Assembly (NCBI GenBank): GCA_038532435.1
Contig: JBCBAP010000059.1
Coordinates: 1-21,500 of the forward strand
Length of the DNA stretch: 21,500 nt
Origin: JBCBAP01 sp038532435
GTDB lineage: Bacteria > Pseudomonadota > Alphaproteobacteria > Rhodobacterales > Rhodobacteraceae
Direction of reading: 5' to 3'
Both the position numbers and the translations under genes were made by a program. The notes below the pieces were generated by a model. The model saw only the letters and a program-made list of their open reading frames with translations. It searched no databases and was not told the DNA's origin. This document shows positions 1-6,935 of the stretch, piece after piece (position 1 is the first letter of the stretch; every line of letters begins with the position of its first letter).

Positions 1-2
1 CG

Positions 3-854
3 ATGGGACAGATGCATTATGTCGATGAAGGTGCAGGTCACGCTGGATCGATGGTGCTGGCGGTTCATGGCAACCCGTCCTGGTCATTCCTTTACCGCGC
101 GCTGATCAAGGGACTCTCATCAGAACGACGTATGGTGGTTCCTGACCACATTGGTTTTGGCCTGTCCGACAAGCCGGACGACGAAGCTGCCTATACCCTG
201 AAGGCGCATATTGATCATTTGGAGACGCTTGTCCTCGAACTTGATCTGTCGAACGTCACACTGGTGATGCAGGACTGGGGTGGCCCCATCGGCTTGGGTG
301 TTGCGGCGCGCCATCCCGAGCGGATCAAGGCGCTCGTTGTGATGAATACCTTCGGCTTCTACCCACCTGTGGATGGCATGAACCCCGAAAAGCTCAAGCT
401 GCCGCCGCCACTGTTGATGATGCGGTCAAAGGGCTTGGGCGATTTCATGGTGCGCCGTCTGGGATTCTTCGAGCGTCAGGTCATGACCATGGCGACCGCG
501 ACCAAGCGCAAGGGGGTGGCCAAACGGGCCTATCGGGACATTTTTCGCAGCCCGTCAGAACGTGCAGGCGTGATGGCCTTTCCGCGCATGATCCCGACCA
601 ACACGCGGCACCCCGCTGCCAAGATCCTACTGGAAGAGACGGGGCCGTACGTCGATGCCTTTGATGGCCCCGCCCGCATCTTCTGGGGCCTCAAGGATCC
701 GCTTATTCCAATTGGTGCACTTGCCGCGTGGAAGAAACGCATGCCGCAAGCCGAAGTGACCGAATTCAAAACGGCACGACATTACTTGCAAGATGACGTT
801 CCCGACGAACTTGTCCGTCATCTCGCAGCGTTTCTGCGCACCGAAGCCGACTGA
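3..854 (+). CDS. Haloalkane dehalogenase-like alpha/beta hydrolase, 5' end cut by window
   Basis: This alpha/beta-hydrolase probably hydrolyses carbon-halogen bonds in the cytoplasm. Numbering from the first visible Met, HGNP (22-25) is the oxyanion loop with Asn24 as a halide-binding candidate. QDWGG (90-94) is the nucleophile elbow with Asp91 and the adjacent Trp92. Asp232 in GLKDP fits the acid after strand 7, and His260 in ARHYLQDD is the general base. Asn115 stands where subfamily II enzymes carry a catalytic Glu, so this looks like the HLD-I/III arrangement. The visible Met lies in the conserved MHYVDEG strand, about 20-30 residues into usual family members, so the true start is almost certainly left of base 1. 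The next gene starts 29 bases downstream. Other Asp-nucleophile hydrolases cannot be excluded; substrate is unknown. Confidence 0.82.
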   Translation: MGQMHYVDEGAGHAGSMVLAVHGNPSWSFLYRALIKGLSSERRMVVPDHIGFGLSDKPDDEAAYTLKAHIDHLETLVLELDLSNVTLVMQDWGGPIGLGVAARHPERIKALVVMNTFGFYPPVDGMNPEKLKLPPPLLMMRSKGLGDFMVRRLGFFERQVMTMATATKRKGVAKRAYRDIFRSPSERAGVMAFPRMIPTNTRHPAAKILLEETGPYVDAFDGPARIFWGLKDPLIPIGALAAWKKRMPQAEVTEFKTARHYLQDDVPDELVRHLAAFLRTEAD

Positions 855-883
855 ACCGCCACTCACAAGTTGAGGAGAGAACG

Positions 884-1864
884 ATGAAATCGAACCTAAC
901 CCGAAGAACGATGCTGAAAGCGTCCGCTGCCACCGCCGGATTGGCCGTCGCACTGCCAGCTTTTGCGCAGTCCTTCACCCCGTCCGCCGACATGCCTTAC
1001 GAGAAAAAGTATGTCGAAGTGAACGGGTCAAACATGGCCTACGTGGATGAGGGCGAAGGGCCCGTCGTACTGTTCCTGCACGGCAATCCCACATCGTCTT
1101 ACTTATGGCGCAACATCATACCCTTCGTCACAGATGCCCATCGTGCCATTGCTCCTGATCTGATCGGCATGGGCGACAGCGACAAGCCGGATATCGGGTA
1201 CACCTTCGCTGAACATGCCGAATATCTTGACGCTTTCATCGCTGCTCTCGATCTCGACGACATCACCCTTGTGATCCATGACTGGGGTTCCGTTCTCGGT
1301 ATGCGTTATGCGCGAATGAACGAAGCCAACGTTAAAGCCTTAGCCTTCATGGAAGCGGGCATTCCGCCCGCGCTTCCTGCACCGAGTCTGGAGGCAATGG
1401 GTGAGCTGAGTTCACAGCTCTTTGGCATGCTCCGCTCTCCTGCCGGCGAAGAGGCTGTGTTGCAGGGCAACTTCTTTGTCGAAGAGGTGCTGGGCAAGAT
1501 GGCCGTCGCCACACCGCTGTCGCAAGAGGTGCTGGACAACTATCGGGCTCCCTTCCCAACGCCGGAAAGCCGACTACCGACGCTCGTCTGGCCGCGGCAG
1601 GTACCGATCGCGGGTGAGCCTGCCGACACCGCCGCCGTCATCACCGACAACGGCGAATGGCTCTATTCGACTGAGATGCCGAAGCTCATGTTTCATGTCA
1701 CGCCCGGTGCGCTGATGCCTCCGCCTGTCGTGGAGTACGTGAAAGCGAATGCCTCCAATCTCGAAGACGTATTCCTCGGGCCGGGCGTTCATTTTATTCA
1801 GGAAGATCACCCGGAAGCGATTGGTCGTGCGCTGCGCGACTGGATCGACCGTTTGCCAGCATAG
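884..1864 (+). CDS. Haloalkane dehalogenase (HLD-II type) with Tat signal peptide
   Basis: Predicted exported dehalogenase, 326 residues. The N-terminus has a twin-arginine motif (TRRTMLK, 6-12), a hydrophobic stretch to about residue 27 and a likely cut after AFA (26-28), so the enzyme should fold in the cytoplasm and pass through Tat to the periplasm. The catalytic parts match the DhaA/LinB group: HGNPTSSYLWR (66-76) with Asn68, HDWGS (132-136) with nucleophile Asp133 and Trp134, FMEAG with Glu157 exactly 24 residues later as in LinB, and GVHFIQED with His303. A Shine-Dalgarno (GAGGAGAG, 872-879) precedes the ATG. It follows the first hydrolase by 29 bases, and its stop codon overlaps the next gene's Shine-Dalgarno, so they are probably co-transcribed. 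Classical members are cytoplasmic, so the Tat signal is unusual. The family is secure; the substrate is not known. Confidence 0.9.
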   Translation: MKSNLTRRTMLKASAATAGLAVALPAFAQSFTPSADMPYEKKYVEVNGSNMAYVDEGEGPVVLFLHGNPTSSYLWRNIIPFVTDAHRAIAPDLIGMGDSDKPDIGYTFAEHAEYLDAFIAALDLDDITLVIHDWGSVLGMRYARMNEANVKALAFMEAGIPPALPAPSLEAMGELSSQLFGMLRSPAGEEAVLQGNFFVEEVLGKMAVATPLSQEVLDNYRAPFPTPESRLPTLVWPRQVPIAGEPADTAAVITDNGEWLYSTEMPKLMFHVTPGALMPPPVVEYVKANASNLEDVFLGPGVHFIQEDHPEAIGRALRDWIDRLPA

Positions 1865-1873
1865 GAGGGACCC

Positions 1874-2188
1874 ATGGAAAACCAGACCCCAGTGTATCTC
1901 CTTGCCCTTCTTTTAGTTGAAGACATGGACAGCTTTCAATCTGACTATGTGGGGCCGCTCAAGGAAATCAACGAACGTCATGGCGTAGAAGCTGTTGTTG
2001 CGACACCAAGGCTCGCGGCAATCGAAGGCGAGTTGAGCGAAAACCTCGCTGCTGTGCTGCGGTTCCCGTCGCAGGCAGCGCTCGACGCTTGGTACGCGGA
2101 CCCTGACTATCAGCCGCTCATTGCTGCGCGCAGAGACACCACCAGCCCGTCATTGTCCCGCCTGATCGCGCTCACACCGATGACCTAA
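1874..2188 (+). CDS. DUF1330-like protein
   Basis: Small soluble protein of 104 residues. The C-terminal half carries the pattern I know from DUF1330: EG (51-52), then LRFPS (62-66), then a WYADPDYQPL segment (73-82) followed by RR (86-87). The family has a ferredoxin-like dimeric alpha/beta-barrel fold and no settled biochemical role. No signal peptide or membrane segment is visible. The strong Shine-Dalgarno AGGAGGG (1863-1869) overlaps the stop codon of the exported dehalogenase, so translation is likely coupled. Placement between a dehalogenase and a MAPEG protein suggests a part in the same catabolic or detoxifying unit, but that is inference. A related dimeric-barrel family (YciI or EthD type) is the alternative. 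Confidence 0.75.
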   Translation: MENQTPVYLLALLLVEDMDSFQSDYVGPLKEINERHGVEAVVATPRLAAIEGELSENLAAVLRFPSQAALDAWYADPDYQPLIAARRDTTSPSLSRLIALTPMT

Positions 2189-2213
2189 GACAACTGAAGA
2201 AAGACCAATTCCC

Positions 2214-2612
2214 ATGACGTTTGAATTTGCCCTAGTCGGGTTTGCGATTGTGACAATGACTGCACTGACCATCGAAATCATGTATGCCTATGCAAGCCAG
2301 GGGTTTGGCTACGGCTTTTCTTCGAATCGTCCGGTGGTCGAAAGAGGCGCGCTCGGATTACGCATTCAACGCGCCTATCAAAATCAGGTTGAGTCCGCCG
2401 CATATATTGTTCCGGTGTTGGTGGGTTCATCGCTTCTGGGTGTGGCCGGCGAAGGATCAGCTCTTGCGGCCGCAGTGATCGTGCTGGGCCGCGCGGCATT
2501 CGTCGTTTTGTACTACACCGGCATTCCGTTCATCCGCATCTTGGGTTTTACCTGTGGCTCGCTTGGGTCGCTTTATCTAGCAGTCCAGTGCCTTTTGGCT
2601 GTGGTGAGATAG
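2214..2612 (+). CDS. MAPEG family membrane protein
   Basis: Integral membrane protein of 132 residues with four likely helices (about 3-25, 59-77, 82-103, 106-129). Between helices 1 and 2 lies RIQRAYQNQVES (50-61), matching the MAPEG signature in which Arg, Asn and Glu line the glutathione site. The YYTGIPFIRILGF segment (100-112) fits the family's conserved turn into the last helix. MAPEG proteins in eukaryotes are glutathione transferases, peroxidases or eicosanoid enzymes; most bacterial members are uncharacterised. It starts 25 bases after the DUF1330-like gene with only a weak purine-rich Shine-Dalgarno. Next to dehalogenases, a glutathione-dependent detoxification role is tempting, but no substrate can be read from sequence. 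Confidence 0.8.
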   Translation: MTFEFALVGFAIVTMTALTIEIMYAYASQGFGYGFSSNRPVVERGALGLRIQRAYQNQVESAAYIVPVLVGSSLLGVAGEGSALAAAVIVLGRAAFVVLYYTGIPFIRILGFTCGSLGSLYLAVQCLLAVVR

Positions 2613-2627
2613 GTCAAACGGCACTGG
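2585..2627 (+). terminator. Stem-loop at the end of the dehalogenase operon
   Basis: CCAGTGCC (2585-2592) pairs perfectly with GGCACTGG (2620-2627). After one T/C mismatch the stem continues as TTTG (2594-2597) with CAAA (2615-2618), giving about 12 pairs around a 17-base loop. It straddles the MAPEG stop codon and is the only strong hairpin I see before the regulator gene. No T-run follows, so it is not a canonical intrinsic terminator. It may block 3' exonucleases or weakly attenuate read-through. Confidence 0.4.
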
Positions 2628-2863
2628 TCGCGAGTGTACAAGGAGGCTTCTGGCTAGTGGCAATTTCGGATTTCTAATTCGGCTATTTTCCGGAAGTAAA
2701 TCGTCGGAAACGTTCGGCGAAGGTATGTTTGTTCAGCTCAGTGACCATCGATCTGACCGAGTAAAGTTTTGAAAAATGGCTGCGGACGCTGGCCTATGTT
2801 TCTCACCTTGGCCTTGCAAAGACTTCAAGACTGACGGGATTACAAGGTAGTGCCGCCTAATAG
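2613..2863. other. Non-coding spacer upstream of the LysR-type gene
   Basis: No convincing ORF or RNA gene is present. The stretch is AT-richer than the transfer core. It holds a cluster of TTCCG/CGGAA-type words, including an inverted pair TTCCG (2688-2692) and CGGAA (2705-2709) spaced by 12 bases, which has the size of a LysR-type site but is only suggestive. TTGAAA at 2769-2774 could be a -35 element, but no good -10 follows at the usual distance. Confidence 0.3.
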
Positions 2864-2865
2864 AG

Positions 2866-2872
2866 AAGGAGG
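2866..2872 (+). promoter_or_regulatory. Strong Shine-Dalgarno fixing the unusual start of the LysR gene
   Basis: AAGGAGG sits nine bases before the in-frame ATT at 2882. The reading frame upstream is closed by TAG at 2861-2863. No ATG, GTG or TTG occurs in frame between that stop and the TTG at 2984, so this ribosome site points to ATT as the start. Confidence 0.6.
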
Positions 2873-2881
2873 AAGAAAGTT

Positions 2882-3790
2882 ATTGATCAGCTTCGCCTTC
2901 AAGATCTGAAAGCCACGATCGTAGTCGCGGAGACCGGTAGCTTCCGAAAGGCTGCCGCGAGACTCCATGTAGGTCAGCCGGCATTGTCGAGGCGAATTCG
3001 CAGGCTGGAAGATGCTATGGGTCTGTCACTCTTTGAGCGCAGTTCGATGGGTGTGCGGCTAACGGCAGGAGGCAGACGGTTCGCGGCAAGCGCTCGAACT
3101 ATGCTAAAGCACTTCGATCGGGCGATTGACGACGTGCGCAAGCATGGAACCGCCGTTCATGGACATTTACGAGTTGGTTTGATTGCATCGCTTTCACGGG
3201 GCGTCCTCAGGGACCTCTTCAGTGCGTTCTTGGACCAGTGTCCAAACATAGAAGTTTCGATTCAGGAGTGTGATAGAACAGAGCTCTTCACGCTGCTTAG
3301 CCATCGCGAGATTGATGTTGTTATTGCGTCAGGCAAGCCCAGACCGGAGCTTGGCGATGGGATGCTCTTGCATAAGGAAAGGGTTTATCTAGCTGTCTCG
3401 GAAGATCATCCGTTAGCCAAGCGTGATCGTATCATCTGGGAGGATATGCGGTGCAAGTCGTTTATCGTAAGCGCACACGAGTCAGGTCCAGAGATCCATG
3501 ACTATATCATCAGAGGTGCTACCGACCTCGGGCAATCTGTTTGTGTGCGGAAATTGAAACTTGGTCGTGAGGGAATAATGAACTTGGTAGGGCTCAGGTT
3601 TGGAGTCAGTTTCGTGTTCGACCATTGGCTGGGAGTGACTTACCCCAATGTAAAGTTTGTACCGATTGGCCAAGAAGATGAAGAGATACCGTTCTCATTG
3701 ACATGGCGTCCCGAAAACGACAATCCCGCGCTCCGGCGCTTCATCAGTCTGGCGCGGATTGAGGCGCGGAAGAACGAGCTTCCCTCCTGA
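2882..3790 (+). CDS. LysR family transcriptional regulator with apparent ATT start
   Basis: DNA-binding regulator of about 302 residues when read from ATT at 2882. The N-terminal winged helix-turn-helix is typical: AETGSFRKAAARLHVGQPAL (about 16-35), then SRRIRRLEDAMGLSLFER. The effector-binding domain follows, with SEDHPLAKRD as in other LysR proteins. A start at the first conventional codon (TTG 2984) would remove the recognition helix, so the upstream start is preferred because of the Shine-Dalgarno at 2866-2872 and the normal full length. It lies downstream of and parallel to the dehalogenase operon, rather than divergent as is common for LysR. Its last 47 bases overlap the DUF2274 gene tail to tail. 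Regulation of the dehalogenase genes is a guess from proximity. A start-codon mutation is the alternative reading. Confidence 0.8.
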   Translation: MDQLRLQDLKATIVVAETGSFRKAAARLHVGQPALSRRIRRLEDAMGLSLFERSSMGVRLTAGGRRFAASARTMLKHFDRAIDDVRKHGTAVHGHLRVGLIASLSRGVLRDLFSAFLDQCPNIEVSIQECDRTELFTLLSHREIDVVIASGKPRPELGDGMLLHKERVYLAVSEDHPLAKRDRIIWEDMRCKSFIVSAHESGPEIHDYIIRGATDLGQSVCVRKLKLGREGIMNLVGLRFGVSFVFDHWLGVTYPNVKFVPIGQEDEEIPFSLTWRPENDNPALRRFISLARIEARKNELPS

Positions 3791-3989
3791 GCTTCGCAAA
3801 CCCGCGATCCGTCTTCATGAACCGCTCCAACATGGGGGCGACGAGCTTCGCTGGTTCGAGCGTCTGCCCATTCTCCCGGCCCAAAATTTCCGCATAGGTC
3901 GTTAGGTCCGCGTGTACTTGTGCAGACAACTCAACAGTCAGCTTCACCGGTTTGTCGTCGCGGATATTGCCGAGCTTCAGCTTGCTCAT
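3744..3989 (-). CDS. DUF2274 domain protein, last gene of the trb operon
   Basis: Small protein of 81 residues matching DUF2274, a family found immediately after trbI in alphaproteobacterial conjugative elements. Typical parts are MSKLKLGNIRDDKPVKLTVE at the N-terminus, then LTTYAEIL (29-36) and EPAKLVAPMLERFMKTDRGF (45-64). The basic N-terminus followed by a beta segment and helices is reminiscent of ribbon-helix-helix DNA-binding proteins, but function is unproven. The ATG overlaps the trbI stop codon as ATGA (3986-3989), so it is translationally coupled. Its 3' end overlaps the convergent LysR gene by 47 bases. Confidence 0.85.
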   Translation of the reverse strand: MSKLKLGNIRDDKPVKLTVELSAQVHADLTTYAEILGRENGQTLEPAKLVAPMLERFMKTDRGFAKLRREARSSAPQSAPD

Positions 3990-5218
3990 TGAGTGTCTCC
4001 GTTGGGTTCGAGGATCAAGTCGCGTGTGACCATCACCCGGACCGCGAACCCGGGCCGGATAGTCAACGTCGGCGGGATACCGAGTTGGCGCTGGACGATG
4101 GCTCCCCCGGCCCGGCCGATCGTGTCTTGCGTTCCGTTGCGGATCGCCTCGGCGATCTCGTCGCCATCGTCCTCACCGCTTTCCAGACCGATGTTCAGGA
4201 TCGTCGCGAGCCCTGCCGCGAGGAAGAGCCGATCCCAATGGTTGTCAACGCGATCTTCCAGTCCTGCGAAGCCCGCCTGATCGGTGCCGGGTTCGCGTTC
4301 GAGCACGATTGAGCGTCCATCCGGCAAAATGAGACGGGTCCAGGCGAGCAGAATGCGCCGCTGCCCGGCGGCGACGCGGCTGTCGTACTCACCAAGAAAG
4401 CGCGACCCTTGAGGGATGAGCAGGAATTGCCCGCTCGGGCTGTCATAGACATTCGCCGTGACTTGCGCCGTGATCTGTCCAGGTAGATCGGAGCGCAGCC
4501 CGGTGATGAGCGCTGCCTCGATGACCGACCCGGCCTGCAGCACATAGGGACTCGGCGGAGACTGCACGCGGTCGGTGGCGGTCGTCCGGCGATCAATTTC
4601 CCGATCCAGAAACTCCTCCTGCCGCTCGGTCGCATCCGGCTGACGTGCAGCCCCGGCGGTGGCCGGAAACAGTCCCTGCAATCCCGGTGTCGGCGCGCTC
4701 GGCAATGATCTCGGGGCGCCCGATGTCGCGGCACCCGCGGTCCGTGCGTCGGCAAAGAGCGTCGCTAGCCTTGCTGCTTCCGCTTCCTGCAAGCGCATTT
4801 GTTCTTCCGGATCGACGGCCGGTCCAGTGGCCGGAACGACCGGCACAGGCTCGCCACGCCGTTGGGCGGATAGAACCGGGCGCCCGAGTTCTCCGGGCAG
4901 TGGCGGTCCAAGCTGAGGGATGGAACCGTAGTCGCTTGGCAGGCGCGAAAGTCCTTCCGCCTCCTGCACCCGTTCGGTCGAGAAGAGCTCGGACGGTCCA
5001 TCGCTTCGATCCGGGCTTTGCAGCGCGACGATCAGGATCGCACCGACCCCGAGACCGCCCGCGACGGTGAGCACGGTGATGGCCTTGCGGGACAGGCGCA
5101 TGACACGCGGCGGATCCGACCGAAGGCGCAGTTCCTTGGCAATGTCCTGTTCGGAGCGCGGCGGGCTCCCGCGTTCTTCCTCATTCCGGTCTTCGTTGAG
5201 CTTACTCATAGCGCTCAC
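3986..5218 (-). CDS. trbI: TrbI, VirB10-like outer-membrane core protein of the T4SS
   Basis: Energy-sensing scaffold that spans from the inner to the outer membrane in type IV secretion. Of 410 residues, a charged cytoplasmic tail (1-44) is followed by one transmembrane helix (about 46-66), a long Pro/Ala-rich periplasmic linker, and the conserved VirB10/TrbI domain. That domain begins at AGSVIEAALITGL, continues with PQGSRFLGEYDS and RLILPDGRSI, and ends with a late hydrophobic segment LFLAAGLATILNIG. The start is GTG, overlapping the trbG stop as GTGA (5215-5218). An in-frame ATG three codons later (5209) is an alternative. Length is normal and the frame is intact. Confidence 0.93.
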   Translation of the reverse strand: MSAMSKLNEDRNEEERGSPPRSEQDIAKELRLRSDPPRVMRLSRKAITVLTVAGGLGVGAILIVALQSPDRSDGPSELFSTERVQEAEGLSRLPSDYGSIPQLGPPLPGELGRPVLSAQRRGEPVPVVPATGPAVDPEEQMRLQEAEAARLATLFADARTAGAATSGAPRSLPSAPTPGLQGLFPATAGAARQPDATERQEEFLDREIDRRTTATDRVQSPPSPYVLQAGSVIEAALITGLRSDLPGQITAQVTANVYDSPSGQFLLIPQGSRFLGEYDSRVAAGQRRILLAWTRLILPDGRSIVLEREPGTDQAGFAGLEDRVDNHWDRLFLAAGLATILNIGLESGEDDGDEIAEAIRNGTQDTIGRAGGAIVQRQLGIPPTLTIRPGFAVRVMVTRDLILEPNGDTQ

Positions 5219-6255
5219 CGGTCCTCGTCGGGGCGCCAGGCCGAGACCACACGCTCTTCCCGCTCCGCGCTGCGTCGCACTCCATCGGTTCGCACGATCC
5301 GGATCACTCGCTGGCGGTCACCGAGGCGCAGTTCGGCGGCGGCGAAGAGGCGGTCGACGACCATGTAGTTGCGCCGGATCCGGTAATTGACGAGCTGGCC
5401 GTCACCCTCGGGGCCGATGACGAAGAGCGGCGGCATCTCGCCCTGGCCGATGCCGCGGGGGAACTCGATGAAGACCTGCCGCCCGTCATCGAAGGCGCGG
5501 CGCGGCCGCCATGGTGCACGGTCGCCGGTGATCCGATAGCGGAAGTTGAGATCGGCGAGATCGACGTTGCGCCCGATGGGTAGAGCCGCCTCGGCGCGAT
5601 CATTGTGACGGCGCAGCGCGATCAATTCGTCTTCCGGATACTGCCAGGACACCGAGGCCATATAGGCCTGAGGGGTCGCGCGCAGTTCCAGATGATAAGT
5701 CCGGCGATCGGTGTTGATGACGAGATTGGTGACAAGGTCAGGCCGTGTGGGCTTCACCAGCACGTGGATGCGGCGGTTGTCGCCTGTTCCGCTTTCGGTG
5801 TCGCCGATGATCCAGCGCGCCGTATCCCCGGCGGCGATCGGGCCGGAGCCGACAAGGCTCTCGCCCGGCTGCAGCGCGATATCGGTGACCTGACCCGGTG
5901 AGGTATAGACCTGATAGAGCGCACCAGAGCTATAGGGATAGAGTTGAACGGCGTTGATGAAGCCGTCGCGCACCGGTTCGATCCGGGCGGCGGCATTGGC
6001 ATTGGTGATCCGATCGGTCGGTTCTTCTGCCTCGGCCGGGCGGTCATCCGCATCGACCCGCATCAACTGGCCCGGCAACGGCAGTGGCTCGGGGCGTTCG
6101 ACGATCTGAACTGGTCCGGGCGGATCGGCAACTAGTGTGGCCTCGACCGGATCGTCGTAAGCGATCTCGGGCGGCTTGAAGGTAGCACAACCGCTCAAGA
6201 CGGCGGCGGTTGCGACGGTTGCAAATAGTCGTGTCGAACAAACGAAGTTTGTCAT
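5215..6255 (-). CDS. trbG: TrbG, VirB9-like T4SS core lipoprotein
   Basis: Part of the outer-membrane core ring with TrbI. The 346-residue protein begins with a signal peptide ending in the lipobox LSGC (20-23), so Cys23 should be lipidated. Many VirB9 proteins instead leave lipidation to VirB7, and no separate VirB7 is visible here, so TrbG may supply its own anchor. The middle and C-terminal regions show the VirB9/CagX pattern: beta-rich segments such as HVLVKPTRPDLVTNLVINTD, and near the end PPLFVIGPEGDGQLVNYRIR. The ATG overlaps the trbF stop as ATGA (6252-6255). Confidence 0.92.
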   Translation of the reverse strand: MTNFVCSTRLFATVATAAVLSGCATFKPPEIAYDDPVEATLVADPPGPVQIVERPEPLPLPGQLMRVDADDRPAEAEEPTDRITNANAAARIEPVRDGFINAVQLYPYSSGALYQVYTSPGQVTDIALQPGESLVGSGPIAAGDTARWIIGDTESGTGDNRRIHVLVKPTRPDLVTNLVINTDRRTYHLELRATPQAYMASVSWQYPEDELIALRRHNDRAEAALPIGRNVDLADLNFRYRITGDRAPWRPRRAFDDGRQVFIEFPRGIGQGEMPPLFVIGPEGDGQLVNYRIRRNYMVVDRLFAAAELRLGDRQRVIRIVRTDGVRRSAEREERVVSAWRPDEDR

Positions 6256-6935
6256 TGGGCGTTCTCCCTTGACCAGTTGATGGCGTGGACGAAGACGCCG
6301 AGGGGGTTTTTGCGGAGCCGCTCGGCGTCGCGGGGTGGTTGGACGACGACGCTGAGGATGCCGGTCCAGCGCTCAGTGCCGGCAAGCTGTCCGTTGACGT
6401 AGCGGCGCTCGATCCAGGCGACTCGGAAGCTGGAGTCGGATGCGCGGATGACGCTAGAGATCTCGGCGGCGATCTGGACCTCGCCCACTCGCGCGAAGGG
6501 GTCGTTTTCGCGGGCGAAATCATTCAGCGCGACCGCGCCGCGATCGGTGGTGAAGTCATAGGCCCTCAGCCAGTTCTCGCGCAGCACGATCGGATCGGCC
6601 GGGACCTGACGCACATTCTCGATGAAGCGCGCGAGGTGGAAGGCGATCTGGGGATCGGTCGGGCGATAGTTCGCGGTCGCCGGCGCGACAGCCTGTGCCG
6701 CGCCAAGCCGGTCCACCTCGACCACGTAGGGGACGATGGTGCCTTGGGTGGACTGCCAGACCAGCGCGAGGCCAAAGGTCGCCGTCGTGGCGAGGCAGCC
6801 CAAAGCCATCAGCCGCCAGTTGCGCGCCTGCACGCGGGCGGAGCCCATGCGCTCGTCCCAGGCCTGGGCGGCTTTCTGGTAAGGCGTGGTGGGTTCGGGG
6901 GTCTTGGCGTATCGCACGCTCGGTCGCTTGAACAT
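6252..6935 (-). CDS. trbF: TrbF, VirB8-like inner-membrane T4SS protein
   Basis: Bitopic inner-membrane assembly factor, 227 residues. A cytoplasmic N-terminus (1-40) with PYQKAAQAWDERMG is followed by one membrane helix (about 41-61) and a periplasmic VirB8 domain. That domain includes VPYVVEVDRLG (68-78), FHLARFIENVR and NWLRAYDFTTDRGAVALNDFA, typical of TrbF. VirB8 proteins bridge the VirB10 core and the inner-membrane complex. Its ATG directly abuts the trbL stop codon (6936-6938) with no spacer, and it shares ATGA with trbG. Normal length, no damage. Confidence 0.93.
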   Translation of the reverse strand: MFKRPSVRYAKTPEPTTPYQKAAQAWDERMGSARVQARNWRLMALGCLATTATFGLALVWQSTQGTIVPYVVEVDRLGAAQAVAPATANYRPTDPQIAFHLARFIENVRQVPADPIVLRENWLRAYDFTTDRGAVALNDFARENDPFARVGEVQIAAEISSVIRASDSSFRVAWIERRYVNGQLAGTERWTGILSVVVQPPRDAERLRKNPLGVFVHAINWSRENAQ

